Shown piece after piece: positions 1-4,499 of a DNA stretch of 13,251 nucleotides (position 1 is its first letter; the number at the start of each line of letters is the position of its first letter). The notes under the pieces were generated by a model, which was not told the origin of the DNA, did not search any database, and saw only the letters and a program-made list of their open reading frames with translations. The position numbers and the translations under genes are program-made. Where the stretch lies: contig JAJZZU010000034.1 of assembly GCA_021797365.1 (NCBI GenBank), positions 1 through 13,251 on the forward strand, in the 5' to 3' direction. This DNA comes from Pseudomonadota bacterium (lineage in GTDB: Bacteria > Pseudomonadota > Gammaproteobacteria > Acidiferrobacterales > Acidiferrobacteraceae).

Positions 1-2
1 AC

Positions 3-349
3 ATGAAGGGAATACTAAAGCACCGTCATCCTCGTGTCCAGCAATCTTTTTTGGGTGGGCCTGATAACCGCCCCGCTCCTAACTCAAAGCTTCAACTGAC
101 TCAAGACGGGTTGGCCGATTATTTACGTCTGCGGGCTGGAATCGCTATAGCCCCACGATTTTTGAACTGCTGATCGACGGCAGCATCGTAAAACTCGAAC
201 CACAGGAGCGGCGGGCGCTCCCCTCACAGGTCGTGGTTTTGTCCGACGCCAAAAAAGCGACCAAGGCGACGGACGGAATTCAAAAGGAGGCCGCTACACA
301 GCAACAGCAGAGCGAGGGCGGAGGTGAGGACGATGACGACAACTGGTAA
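3..349 (+). pseudogene. Small gene upstream of rep, apparently split by a 1-nt frameshift
   Basis: Read from ATG at 3, a 56-codon frame ends at TGA 171-173 and contains a helix-turn-helix-like stretch, LQLTQDGLADYLRL. A second frame, open from about 83 to TAA at 347-349, has no normal start near its beginning but reads like real protein: W-N-R-Y-S-P-T-I-F-E-L-L-I-D-G, then a polar tail of Gln, Gly and Asp ending in D-D-D-D-N-W. One extra G in the GGG run at 133-135 would fuse the two into a single protein of about 115 residues (joint read as YLRLRGWNRYSP). Its stop overlaps the rep start at 333, suggesting translational coupling. Family not recognised; a small DNA-binding or rep-regulating protein is a guess. 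The start could also lie upstream of the window. Confidence 0.45.
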
Positions 350-1187
350 ACAGATCGGGTGGAAAGATCGGCTGCTGCCGACCACAACCGTCCGGCATGC
401 GCGGCTACAGATTTTTCAACCGACACGCCATCCAGTATCCTGCACACGAGAGATCATCAGGCCTGGGACGCGGGACGTGATCGGAACGGTCAAGGGAAAG
501 CTGGGGGTGATGCACGCCCTATTTTTAGAAGCCGTCTGCTTTCACGCCGAGCGCACAAAAATCATCGAGGGTGGGTCTCTCCAAATTCTTGTCGACCCAT
601 ACCGAATCCGGAAAACGATGAGCGCGGGAAGCAGATACAGCGCTGAAGGTGCTATCGCCTTGGTCGAAGACATCAAAAAAAGCGTGATCCGCTTCAACCC
701 CGGCGCGGACGATGGTGATTTGCCCGATATCGACGGGATACTGGACAGGATCGAGGCGTCACCAAGAACACGAGTAAATCCCGTGACGGGAGAGGCCAGG
801 CATCTCAAGCGAATCGTCTTGAGCCCGACCTACAGAAAATGGCTGGAGCACGACCTTGGGGTCCACTACGACCCTTCCCCGCTTGCGGGCCTGCGATACG
901 GCATCACGGCGGCGGTCGCGCGGCTAGCGTTGACCCACAGAGACCAGCCCAACGGCGGCTGGCGGCTTGACGGGCTGATCCAGGCGGTTGGTGCCGCGCC
1001 AACTCGACGTAATCGCCAAATGATCCGAAAAGAATCTGAGGGCTTGGCGGCGGTTGGGCTTACCATCGACGGGAGCCGGGTGTTAAAAGCGGAAAGGACC
1101 GTACCCGCCACGCCCGCGGGCGTAACCTGCACGCCCGCCCCGTACCCGCCACGCCCGCGGGCGTACCCGCTACACCAGCGGGAGTAG
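333..1187 (+). CDS. Putative plasmid replication initiator (winged-helix Rep-like)
   Basis: 284 residues from ATG 333, chosen over the in-frame GTG at 324 because GGAGG at 320-324 lies 8 nt before it. The order of elements resembles two-winged-helix plasmid initiators: an N-terminal helix-rich part (KGKLGVMHALFLEAV, then VDPYRIRKTM), a middle part (RHLKRIVLSPTYRKWLEHDL), and a second module GGWRLDGLIQAVGA followed by an Arg-rich helix (RRNRQMIRKESEGL) and a GLTIDGSRV strand. The length suits the family. The assignment rests on overall pattern, not a diagnostic catalytic motif, so another DNA-binding role is possible. The last 20 or so residues (PYPPRPRAYPLHQRE) look out of frame: the underlying repeats encode VPATPAGV in the neighbouring frame. 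The upstream partial gene overlaps its start, suggesting an operon. Confidence 0.5.
   Translation: MTTTGKQIGWKDRLLPTTTVRHARLQIFQPTRHPVSCTREIIRPGTRDVIGTVKGKLGVMHALFLEAVCFHAERTKIIEGGSLQILVDPYRIRKTMSAGSRYSAEGAIALVEDIKKSVIRFNPGADDGDLPDIDGILDRIEASPRTRVNPVTGEARHLKRIVLSPTYRKWLEHDLGVHYDPSPLAGLRYGITAAVARLALTHRDQPNGGWRLDGLIQAVGAAPTRRNRQMIRKESEGLAAVGLTIDGSRVLKAERTVPATPAGVTCTPAPYPPRPRAYPLHQRE
1100..1186 (+). repeat. Three 25-bp repeats at the 3' end of rep
   Basis: Copies lie at 1100-1124 and 1141-1165 (identical) and at 1162-1186 (four differences). Each contains facing CCCGC and GCGGG arms, so each could form a small hairpin. Copies 2 and 3 are 21 bp apart, but copies 1 and 2 are 41 bp apart, which is not a multiple of three. 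In the frame of copy 1 the unit encodes VPATPAGV. Copies 2 and 3 encode the same peptide only in the adjacent frame, and all four differences in copy 3 fall at third codon positions of that frame. Iterons for initiator binding are an alternative reading. Confidence 0.65.
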
Positions 1188-1192
1188 GAGTA

Positions 1193-1226
1193 TTTCTAGG
1201 AGTCTACTTTAGGAGACTCCTAGGAA
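1193..1226. terminator. Strong hairpin just after the rep stop
   Basis: CTAGGAGTCT at 1196-1205 pairs perfectly with AGACTCCTAG at 1214-1223 across an 8-nt loop. The stem extends outward by one wobble and two A-T pairs. It starts about 6 nt after the rep stop. No T run follows, so intrinsic termination is uncertain; it could act as an RNA 3'-end stabiliser. It would lie inside coding sequence if rep is really longer in the shifted frame. Confidence 0.4.
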
Positions 1227-1232
1227 GGAGCC

Positions 1233-1260
1233 AAGGGAAGGGGCTTGAGGCCCCTCCCTT
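1233..1260. terminator. GC-rich hairpin between rep and higB
   Basis: AAGGGAAGGGGC at 1233-1244 pairs with GCCCCTCCCTT at 1250-1260 with one bulged A and loop TTGAG, giving an 11-bp stem. There is no clear T run on either side. With the preceding hairpin it forms a tandem pair between rep and the toxin-antitoxin operon. The rest of the gap (1261-1342) shows nothing further that I recognise. Confidence 0.35.
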
Positions 1261-1342
1261 GTCTCCGTTGAACGCTACCGATGCCCCCGCCTTTCTGGCG
1301 GGGTAAGGCAAACCCAACCCCCACCATGAAAGAAAAAAGAGG

Positions 1343-1373
1343 GGTATACGGGCGCATACCGTATTGGTATACT
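1343..1373 (+). promoter_or_regulatory. higBA promoter with GGTATAC operator repeats
   Basis: GGTATAC occurs at 1343-1349 and 1366-1372, 23 bp apart, and ATACC at 1356-1360 forms an inverted pair with the first GGTAT. TATACT at 1368-1373 is a near-consensus -10 hexamer that overlaps the second copy; no good -35 is visible. Such repeats are typical sites for autorepression by a HigA-type antitoxin. The -10 ends only 7 nt before the higB ATG, which implies a leaderless transcript. Confidence 0.55.
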
Positions 1374-1380
1374 TCGCCTC

Positions 1381-1680
1381 ATGCACGTGATCGCCAAACC
1401 TATCCTGGTGGACTTTTGGACACAGCATCCGGACGCCGAAAGCCCGCTGAGTGCGTGGTACCACCTCGTCAAGACTGAGGTGTTCGCGGACTTCAATGAC
1501 CTGCGCAGGACGTTTGCCAGCGCGGATGTCGTGGAGGGGCTTACAGTCTTCAATATCGGCGGGAACAAATACCGGCTGATCGCGGCGATTCACTATAACC
1601 GGCACAAGGTCTATATACGGCACGTCCTGACCCATGCCGAATACGACCGAGGCGCATGGAAACAGCCCAGGAGGCACTAA
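1381..1680 (+). CDS. higB: HigB-family mRNA interferase toxin
   Basis: 99 residues, the usual size for the HigB branch of RelE-like toxins, which cleave mRNA on the ribosome. The pattern fits the family: an N-terminal HP(D)AESPLSAWYHLVK-type segment, a central strand VFNIGGNKYRLIAAIHYNRHKVYIRHVLTHAEYD, and a basic C-terminus (WKQPRRH). The run of strands NKYRLIAAI and KVYIRHVLTHAEYD is the recognisable core, with basic residues and His likely at the active site. The gene precedes its antitoxin, as is normal for hig loci and unlike most type II pairs. No ribosome binding site precedes ATG 1381, and the -10 element sits directly upstream, so initiation is probably leaderless. On a plasmid the pair would favour maintenance by post-segregational killing. 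Confidence 0.85.
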   Translation: MHVIAKPILVDFWTQHPDAESPLSAWYHLVKTEVFADFNDLRRTFASADVVEGLTVFNIGGNKYRLIAAIHYNRHKVYIRHVLTHAEYDRGAWKQPRRH

Positions 1681-2105
1681 TGACGCATATGCACAAGGCG
1701 ATGCCCGAGGCGCAAGCCATTCTTCGGGCTTGGGAGCCCTTCAAGAAGGTGGTCGGAGTGACGGCCGTGCACACCGAAGACGAGTACGCGCGGGCGCGAG
1801 CCGTCATCGACGTTTTGCTGGACGCCATCGGTGAGGACGAGACCCACCCGTTGGCTGACGTGCTCGACTACCTCGGCGATCAGGTGGCGGCCTACGAGGA
1901 TGAACATGTCGTCATCGCCGAGGCCGAGCCCAAAGAGGTGCTGCGCTTTTTGATGGACCAGCACGCCCTGAAACAGGACGATCTCGCAGACTGCGCCCCG
2001 CAAGGGCGTATTTCCGACATCCTGAACGGCCGCCGGGCGATCAGTAAAGACATGGCTCGGAAGCTCGCGCGGCGCTTCCATGTGAGTCCGGCCGTTTTTT
2101 TGTAA
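1680..2105 (+). CDS. higA: HigA-family antitoxin (helix-turn-helix)
   Basis: 141 residues from ATG 1680, which overlaps the higB stop as TAATG. It was chosen over ATG 1656 because AGGAGG at 1669-1674 lies 5 nt upstream. The first 90 residues are acidic and helical (ARARAVIDVLLDAIGEDETHPLADVLDYLGDQV), as in the long HigA type. The C-terminal third is a Cro/CI-like helix-turn-helix: LKQDDLADCAPQGRISDILNGRRAISKDMARKLARRFHVSPAVFL contains the QDDLA first helix and RISDILNGRR recognition region. It should neutralise HigB and, with it, repress the GGTATAC-containing promoter. Its stop lies 3 bp from the end of the convergent operon, leaving no space for a terminator. Confidence 0.85.
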   Translation: MTHMHKAMPEAQAILRAWEPFKKVVGVTAVHTEDEYARARAVIDVLLDAIGEDETHPLADVLDYLGDQVAAYEDEHVVIAEAEPKEVLRFLMDQHALKQDDLADCAPQGRISDILNGRRAISKDMARKLARRFHVSPAVFL

Positions 2106-2108
2106 CGG

Positions 2109-2906
2109 TCAGCGGCGCCGTAGTTCCAGACAGACATCCCCCGCGACGCATCTCTGTGCGACCCGCGCGGTGGTCGCAGGCCAGGCATACTCATCCATGT
2201 TTTGTTGGGGGTATCGCCATACGGCGCTTGGCGGCGCCCCCGCCGGCCAGGCCTGGGGTGCCGTCGCCCTACCAACCCAGCCCCCCAACCCCGCCATGGC
2301 GGCCATGGTCGCCGCGATGGCGGCCATCAGCCACCGCTCGCCTCGTCTGGCCCTCCCAGCAGCTTCCTCGGCCGCTGTGGTGGTTAGGGCTGCTTTCCAG
2401 TCCGACAGGATGGCGTCCCGCTGGGCCGCGGCCGCCGATGGGATGCTCATCGCCGCCGCCTTGAGTGCGGCCGCGCCTGCCTGGGCCGAGTGTTGGATCA
2501 CGGCGACAAGTGCCGATCCCGCCTCCACGGTTTTGGTCTCGATGGCCTGCCCGGCGCTGGCTGCGATGTCGGCGCCGGCCGCCACGGCCTGCCGGAACAC
2601 CAGGTCCCCTACTCCACGCGTCGCGGCCTCGATGCGCTCCGCGGCCTCGGCCGCCACGGCCCCTGCTGCCGTGGCGTCGCGGACGGCAATGGCGAGGATC
2701 CACGAGGGGTCCCCCTCCGTTATTCCGTAACGGGTTGCGATCCGCGCGATCGTCGGCGCCTCTGGCCCGGCGGCGACCATGACCTCTCCCATCGGATGGG
2801 CGCTGGTGTTCCCCGGCGCTTGAGGCAAGGCCCCCGAAGGGGCCTCCTTGTCTTGTGGCACCTCTTGATGAAGCGAAGGCGTATCGTCGTCGTAATCGCC
2901 ACTCAT
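2109..2906 (-). CDS. Ala-rich single-pass membrane protein, StbC position
   Basis: 265 residues; third gene of the minus-strand operon. ATG at 2906 overlaps the ATPase stop (TAATG), with GGAGGTGAG just upstream, so the two are translationally coupled. Residues 1-50 are acidic and Pro-rich. Residues 60-73 contain GITEGDPSWILAIA, a GDP-(S/A)-W segment of the kind seen in small plasmid mobilisation/stability proteins. Residues 75-185 are long Ala-rich helices, probably coiled-coil. Residues 192-211 (WLMAAIAATMAAMAGLGGWV) form one membrane segment after a basic stretch (RARRGER). The short tail has two Cys (residues 253 and 259). By position it corresponds to R388 stbC, whose function is poorly known; I see no proof of homology. 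It may anchor the operon's ATPase at the membrane. Confidence 0.6.
   Translation of the reverse strand: MSGDYDDDTPSLHQEVPQDKEAPSGALPQAPGNTSAHPMGEVMVAAGPEAPTIARIATRYGITEGDPSWILAIAVRDATAAGAVAAEAAERIEAATRGVGDLVFRQAVAAGADIAASAGQAIETKTVEAGSALVAVIQHSAQAGAAALKAAAMSIPSAAAAQRDAILSDWKAALTTTAAEEAAGRARRGERWLMAAIAATMAAMAGLGGWVGRATAPQAWPAGAPPSAVWRYPQQNMDEYAWPATTARVAQRCVAGDVCLELRRR
2828..2845 (-). other. C(UUCG)G tetraloop hairpin in the third stb-like gene
   Basis: In the minus-strand RNA, AGGCCCC and GGGGCCU form a perfect 7-bp stem closed by a UUCG loop, an exceptionally stable type. It falls about 60-80 nt after the start codon. No T run follows, so it is not a simple terminator. It might tune expression or mRNA decay, or be a by-product of GC-rich coding. 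Confidence 0.35.
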
Positions 2907-3652
2907 TACTCACCTCCGTTTGCGAACACGGGCGCGATCGCCGCCTGGGCCGCGTGGTGCCATCGGTAGATGCTGGACTGATCGAGGATCATCCAGCCTT
3001 CCGGGCGCCGGGTCTTGTCGATAAGGTCCGCGACACGTCCGGGTGTCGCTTCCAGTTTTTGCAATGCCGACCGGCTCCCGATTGCGGGCATGACAATCTC
3101 CCCAATAGCTGTGTTCTTCCGGTCTTCGGTGTGAAACCAATCGAACGACTCAGGGGTGCCCTTGTAGCCCGGATAGATCAAAAAGCGATCCTGGGGATGG
3201 ACGACCGACAACAGTCCAGACGCCAGTGATGCACGCAGCCCGTCGCTGGCGGTCCGGTTTTTTTCCAGTCCGTAGGTCGCGACGAGGCGATACTCAAGCG
3301 CATCCGCAAGGTCCCGGATCGACGACGCCAGGGCGTCCAGTGTCTCCCCCGCGCCTGCCGGGAGATTGACGACCACAACCTCGGGCGTGTGGGCCTCCAG
3401 GTACTCCCCAAATGCGCCTAGGGCATTCTCGGCATCGCCGGCGCGGTTGAGGGGGAGCACGCCGATCGTAACATCGGGCACATTGGCATAGCGCGTCGCG
3501 ATATCCGGTTGTGTCATATCCGCCTCCACCAGCGTGACGGGTAACCCTATCGACAACAGGTGTTCGGTCGTGACCATGGACGTGTTCGACTTGGCGACGC
3601 CGCCCTTGTTGCCATGGCTGAAGAAAAGTGTGCGTTTCAGTGTGCGTGTCAT
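2906..3652 (-). CDS. ParA/MinD-family ATPase, StbB/TraL-like
   Basis: 248 residues. A deviant Walker A box, K16-G-G-V-A-K-S22 preceded by SHGN, fits the KGGxxK[S/T] pattern of the ParA/MinD superfamily. It is followed by VEADMTQPD at 42-50 (the switch region, with Asp and Gln in place of the usual D-x-D-P-Q) and by VVVVNLPAG at 92-100, the Walker B-like strand. The C-terminus carries no obvious membrane helix. In R388 the equivalent StbB ATPase is encoded between stbA and stbC beside oriT and affects plasmid position and conjugation; the same three-gene order and oriT-proximal site occur here. The start at 3652 lies 3 bp after the upstream stop, with GGGAG upstream. Role in segregation or in docking DNA to the transfer machine is inferred from family and context. 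Confidence 0.75.
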   Translation of the reverse strand: MTRTLKRTLFFSHGNKGGVAKSNTSMVTTEHLLSIGLPVTLVEADMTQPDIATRYANVPDVTIGVLPLNRAGDAENALGAFGEYLEAHTPEVVVVNLPAGAGETLDALASSIRDLADALEYRLVATYGLEKNRTASDGLRASLASGLLSVVHPQDRFLIYPGYKGTPESFDWFHTEDRKNTAIGEIVMPAIGSRSALQKLEATPGRVADLIDKTRRPEGWMILDQSSIYRWHHAAQAAIAPVFANGGE

Positions 3653-3655
3653 CGT

Positions 3656-3949
3656 CTATCTCCCGCCGATTCTCGGCAATGAATTGATGTCGAATGGCTG
3701 GCTTTGGCCAGCCGGTTTTGGTGGGGCGGTGCTCGTCCGGGTCGGTGGCTGTGAAGGCTCCGGTAGCGGAAGCTGCTCCGCGCGATATTTGCAGTTGCGA
3801 ACTGCCTGCCGGACGGCATCCGGTGTCCCCGCCCCGATCAGCGCCGCGATGTCTTTCCAGGTGAGTCCTCCGGCCCTGGCCTCGGCGATCGCCTGGATGT
3901 AGGGCGCGACGCGGGCTGTGAGTCGAGTCGCCTTGTCGTGAATGGTCAT
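3656..3949 (-). CDS. Small putative DNA-binding protein, StbA position
   Basis: 97 residues; first gene of the minus-strand operon. ATG 3949 has GGAGGA 8 nt upstream. Residues 20-55 (EARAGGLTWKDIAALIGAGTPDAVRQAVRNC) look like a helix-turn-helix: GLTWKDIAALIG as first helix and turn, TPDAVRQAVRN as recognition helix. Residues 60-90 are Pro-rich and probably disordered. In R388 StbA is the DNA-binding member of the operon, controlling its own promoter and binding repeats near oriT. The ATTTCC-N4-AGCCCCTA element lies upstream of this gene and of three other transfer units, which makes this protein the most economical candidate for the regulator that binds it. That link is inference; a regulator outside the window is equally possible. 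Confidence 0.6.
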   Translation of the reverse strand: MTIHDKATRLTARVAPYIQAIAEARAGGLTWKDIAALIGAGTPDAVRQAVRNCKYRAEQLPLPEPSQPPTRTSTAPPKPAGQSQPFDINSLPRIGGR

Positions 3950-4010
3950 AGCATGGTTCCTCCGTGAGCGCGTTAGGTGGGGCCAGCGCAGCGATGCCCT
4001 GCCTCACTAT

Positions 4011-4028
4011 TAGGGGCTCGGTGGAAAT
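4011..4028 (-). promoter_or_regulatory. Transfer-regulon element, copy A (stb-like operon)
   Basis: Minus strand reads ATTTCC-ACCG-AGCCCCTA, continuing as ATAGTGAGG. It points toward the stb-like operon, with 61 nt between it and ATG 3949. It shares all 14 fixed positions with copies at 4454, 7929 and 10311. Confidence 0.75.
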
Positions 4029-4195
4029 CGCGGCAGTTCGGTCATAGTCGTCGCGCTCCCGGTCACTGTCGCTAGGCCCCGTAGCACATGAGAACATAGC
4101 CGGTTTTTACTGGATTACTAGCGATTGTTTGTTCGACTGTTCTACGTGTTTGTACTGGTTCCGCCGAGTTTGCGCTTGTTGCACGCGAGTTTGAC

Positions 4196-4249
4196 GTCCA
4201 CCTCTGCGAGGTGGACTAGACACACCACCGCACCCTGTGAGGGTGGTGT
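4196..4249 (-). other. Candidate nic site between two hairpins
   Basis: On the minus strand, ACACCACC and GGTGGTGT (plus 4242-4249 and 4222-4229) form an 8-bp dyad, with a nested CACCC/GGGTG option at 4231-4245. Next comes GTCT then A, so the strand reads TGTCT|A with the predicted nick between 4218 and 4217. R388 has its TrwC nick at TGTCT|A just 3' of a hairpin. Immediately 3' is a perfect 9-bp hairpin, GTCCACCTC/GAGGTGGAC (4196-4216). A nick on this strand would send the stb-like operon in first and the transfer genes last, the usual polarity. Confidence 0.4.
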
Positions 4250-4279
4250 CCCTGCGGGGCCGACAGCGGCCCCTCAGGG
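4250..4279. repeat. Long inverted repeat in the oriT region
   Basis: CCCTG-C-GGGGCCG and CGGCCCC-T-CAGGG pair over 12 bp with one C/T mismatch around the loop ACAG. It sits next to the candidate nic dyad. Confidence 0.6.
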
Positions 4280-4287
4280 AGCCGTTT

Positions 4288-4307
4288 ACTGCGGGGTTGC
4301 CCGCAGT
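4288..4307. repeat. 8-bp inverted repeat in the oriT region
   Basis: ACTGCGGG and CCCGCAGT form a perfect stem with loop GTTG. TGTCTT follows at 4311-4316 on the plus strand, giving a weaker alternative nic candidate in the opposite polarity. Confidence 0.55.
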
Positions 4308-4343
4308 TCCTGTCTTTCACGTGGTCGGGGATTTTAGGGTTTC

Positions 4344-4364
4344 CCCGGCTCGGAAAGAGCCGGG
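4344..4364. repeat. 8-bp inverted repeat in the oriT region
   Basis: CCCGGCTC (4344-4351) and GAGCCGGG (4357-4364) form a perfect stem around GGAAA. No T run follows, so this is more likely a protein-recognition dyad than a terminator. Confidence 0.55.
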
Positions 4365-4383
4365 CATACCGTGCGCTGGATTC

Positions 4384-4438
4384 CGTGGCCTGGCCAAAAA
4401 GTGGCCACGGTCTGGCCAGAATGTGGCCACGGTCTGGC
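4384..4438. repeat. GTGGCCACGGTCTGGC tandem repeats
   Basis: Full 16-bp copies lie at 4401-4416 and 4423-4438, spaced 22 bp (about two helical turns). A partial GTGGCCTGGCC at 4385-4395 precedes them, and CCGTGGCC (4384) faces GGCCACGG (4403). They lie 60-115 bp before the relaxase start and look like binding sites for an oriT accessory protein or regulator. Confidence 0.6.
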
Positions 4439-4453
4439 GTGGGCGCTGGGTCG

Positions 4454-4471
4454 ATTTCCAGTGAGCCCCTA
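4454..4471 (+). promoter_or_regulatory. Transfer-regulon element, copy B (relaxase)
   Basis: ATTTCC-AGTG-AGCCCCTA, ending 28 nt before the relaxase ATG. The following bases form a dyad, AATGGT (4471-4476) and ACCATT (4482-4487). TAATGG at 4470-4475 could serve as a -10 hexamer; no -35 consensus lies at the right distance. Confidence 0.75.
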
Positions 4472-4499
4472 ATGGTAGGAAACCATTAAGGGCACACGC

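Larger units (their letters stand above)
4031..4452. other. oriT: Probable origin of transfer (oriT) region
   Basis: About 420 bp with no credible gene, lying between the stb-like operon and the divergent relaxase gene, the position oriT occupies in R388. It holds at least five inverted repeats (4196-4216, 4222-4249, 4250-4279, 4288-4307, 4344-4364), a tandem 22-bp-spaced repeat (4401-4438), a near repeat GGTCANNGTCG at 4040 and 4061, and CGAGTTTG at 4165 and 4186. A T-rich stretch at about 4105-4160 could ease strand opening. The density of dyads next to a MOB-F relaxase is the main support; there is no experimental proof of function. Confidence 0.6.

Noticed and set aside
1100..1186. CRISPR array
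   Set aside because: There are only three short repeats, with one uneven gap and overlapping copies inside the 3' end of a gene, and no spacer structure or cas genes.
1281..1478. 65-codon plus-strand frame overlapping the higB start
   Set aside because: It runs through the higBA promoter and into higB in another frame, with no family resemblance.
2170..2730. 186-codon plus-strand open frame
   Set aside because: It lies antisense to the coupled third gene of the stb-like operon. Its Pro/Ala-rich composition is what GC-rich antisense frames give, and the minus-strand gene has overlap and ribosome binding site support.
4288..4316. Plus-strand TGTCTT after a GTTG-loop hairpin as the nic site
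   Set aside because: It resembles a nic region, but it matches TGTCT|A less well and would send the transfer genes in first. Kept only as a weaker alternative.
4125..4337. 70-codon plus-strand frame in the intergenic region
   Set aside because: It lacks a convincing ribosome binding site and its sequence is explained by the dense hairpins of the oriT region.
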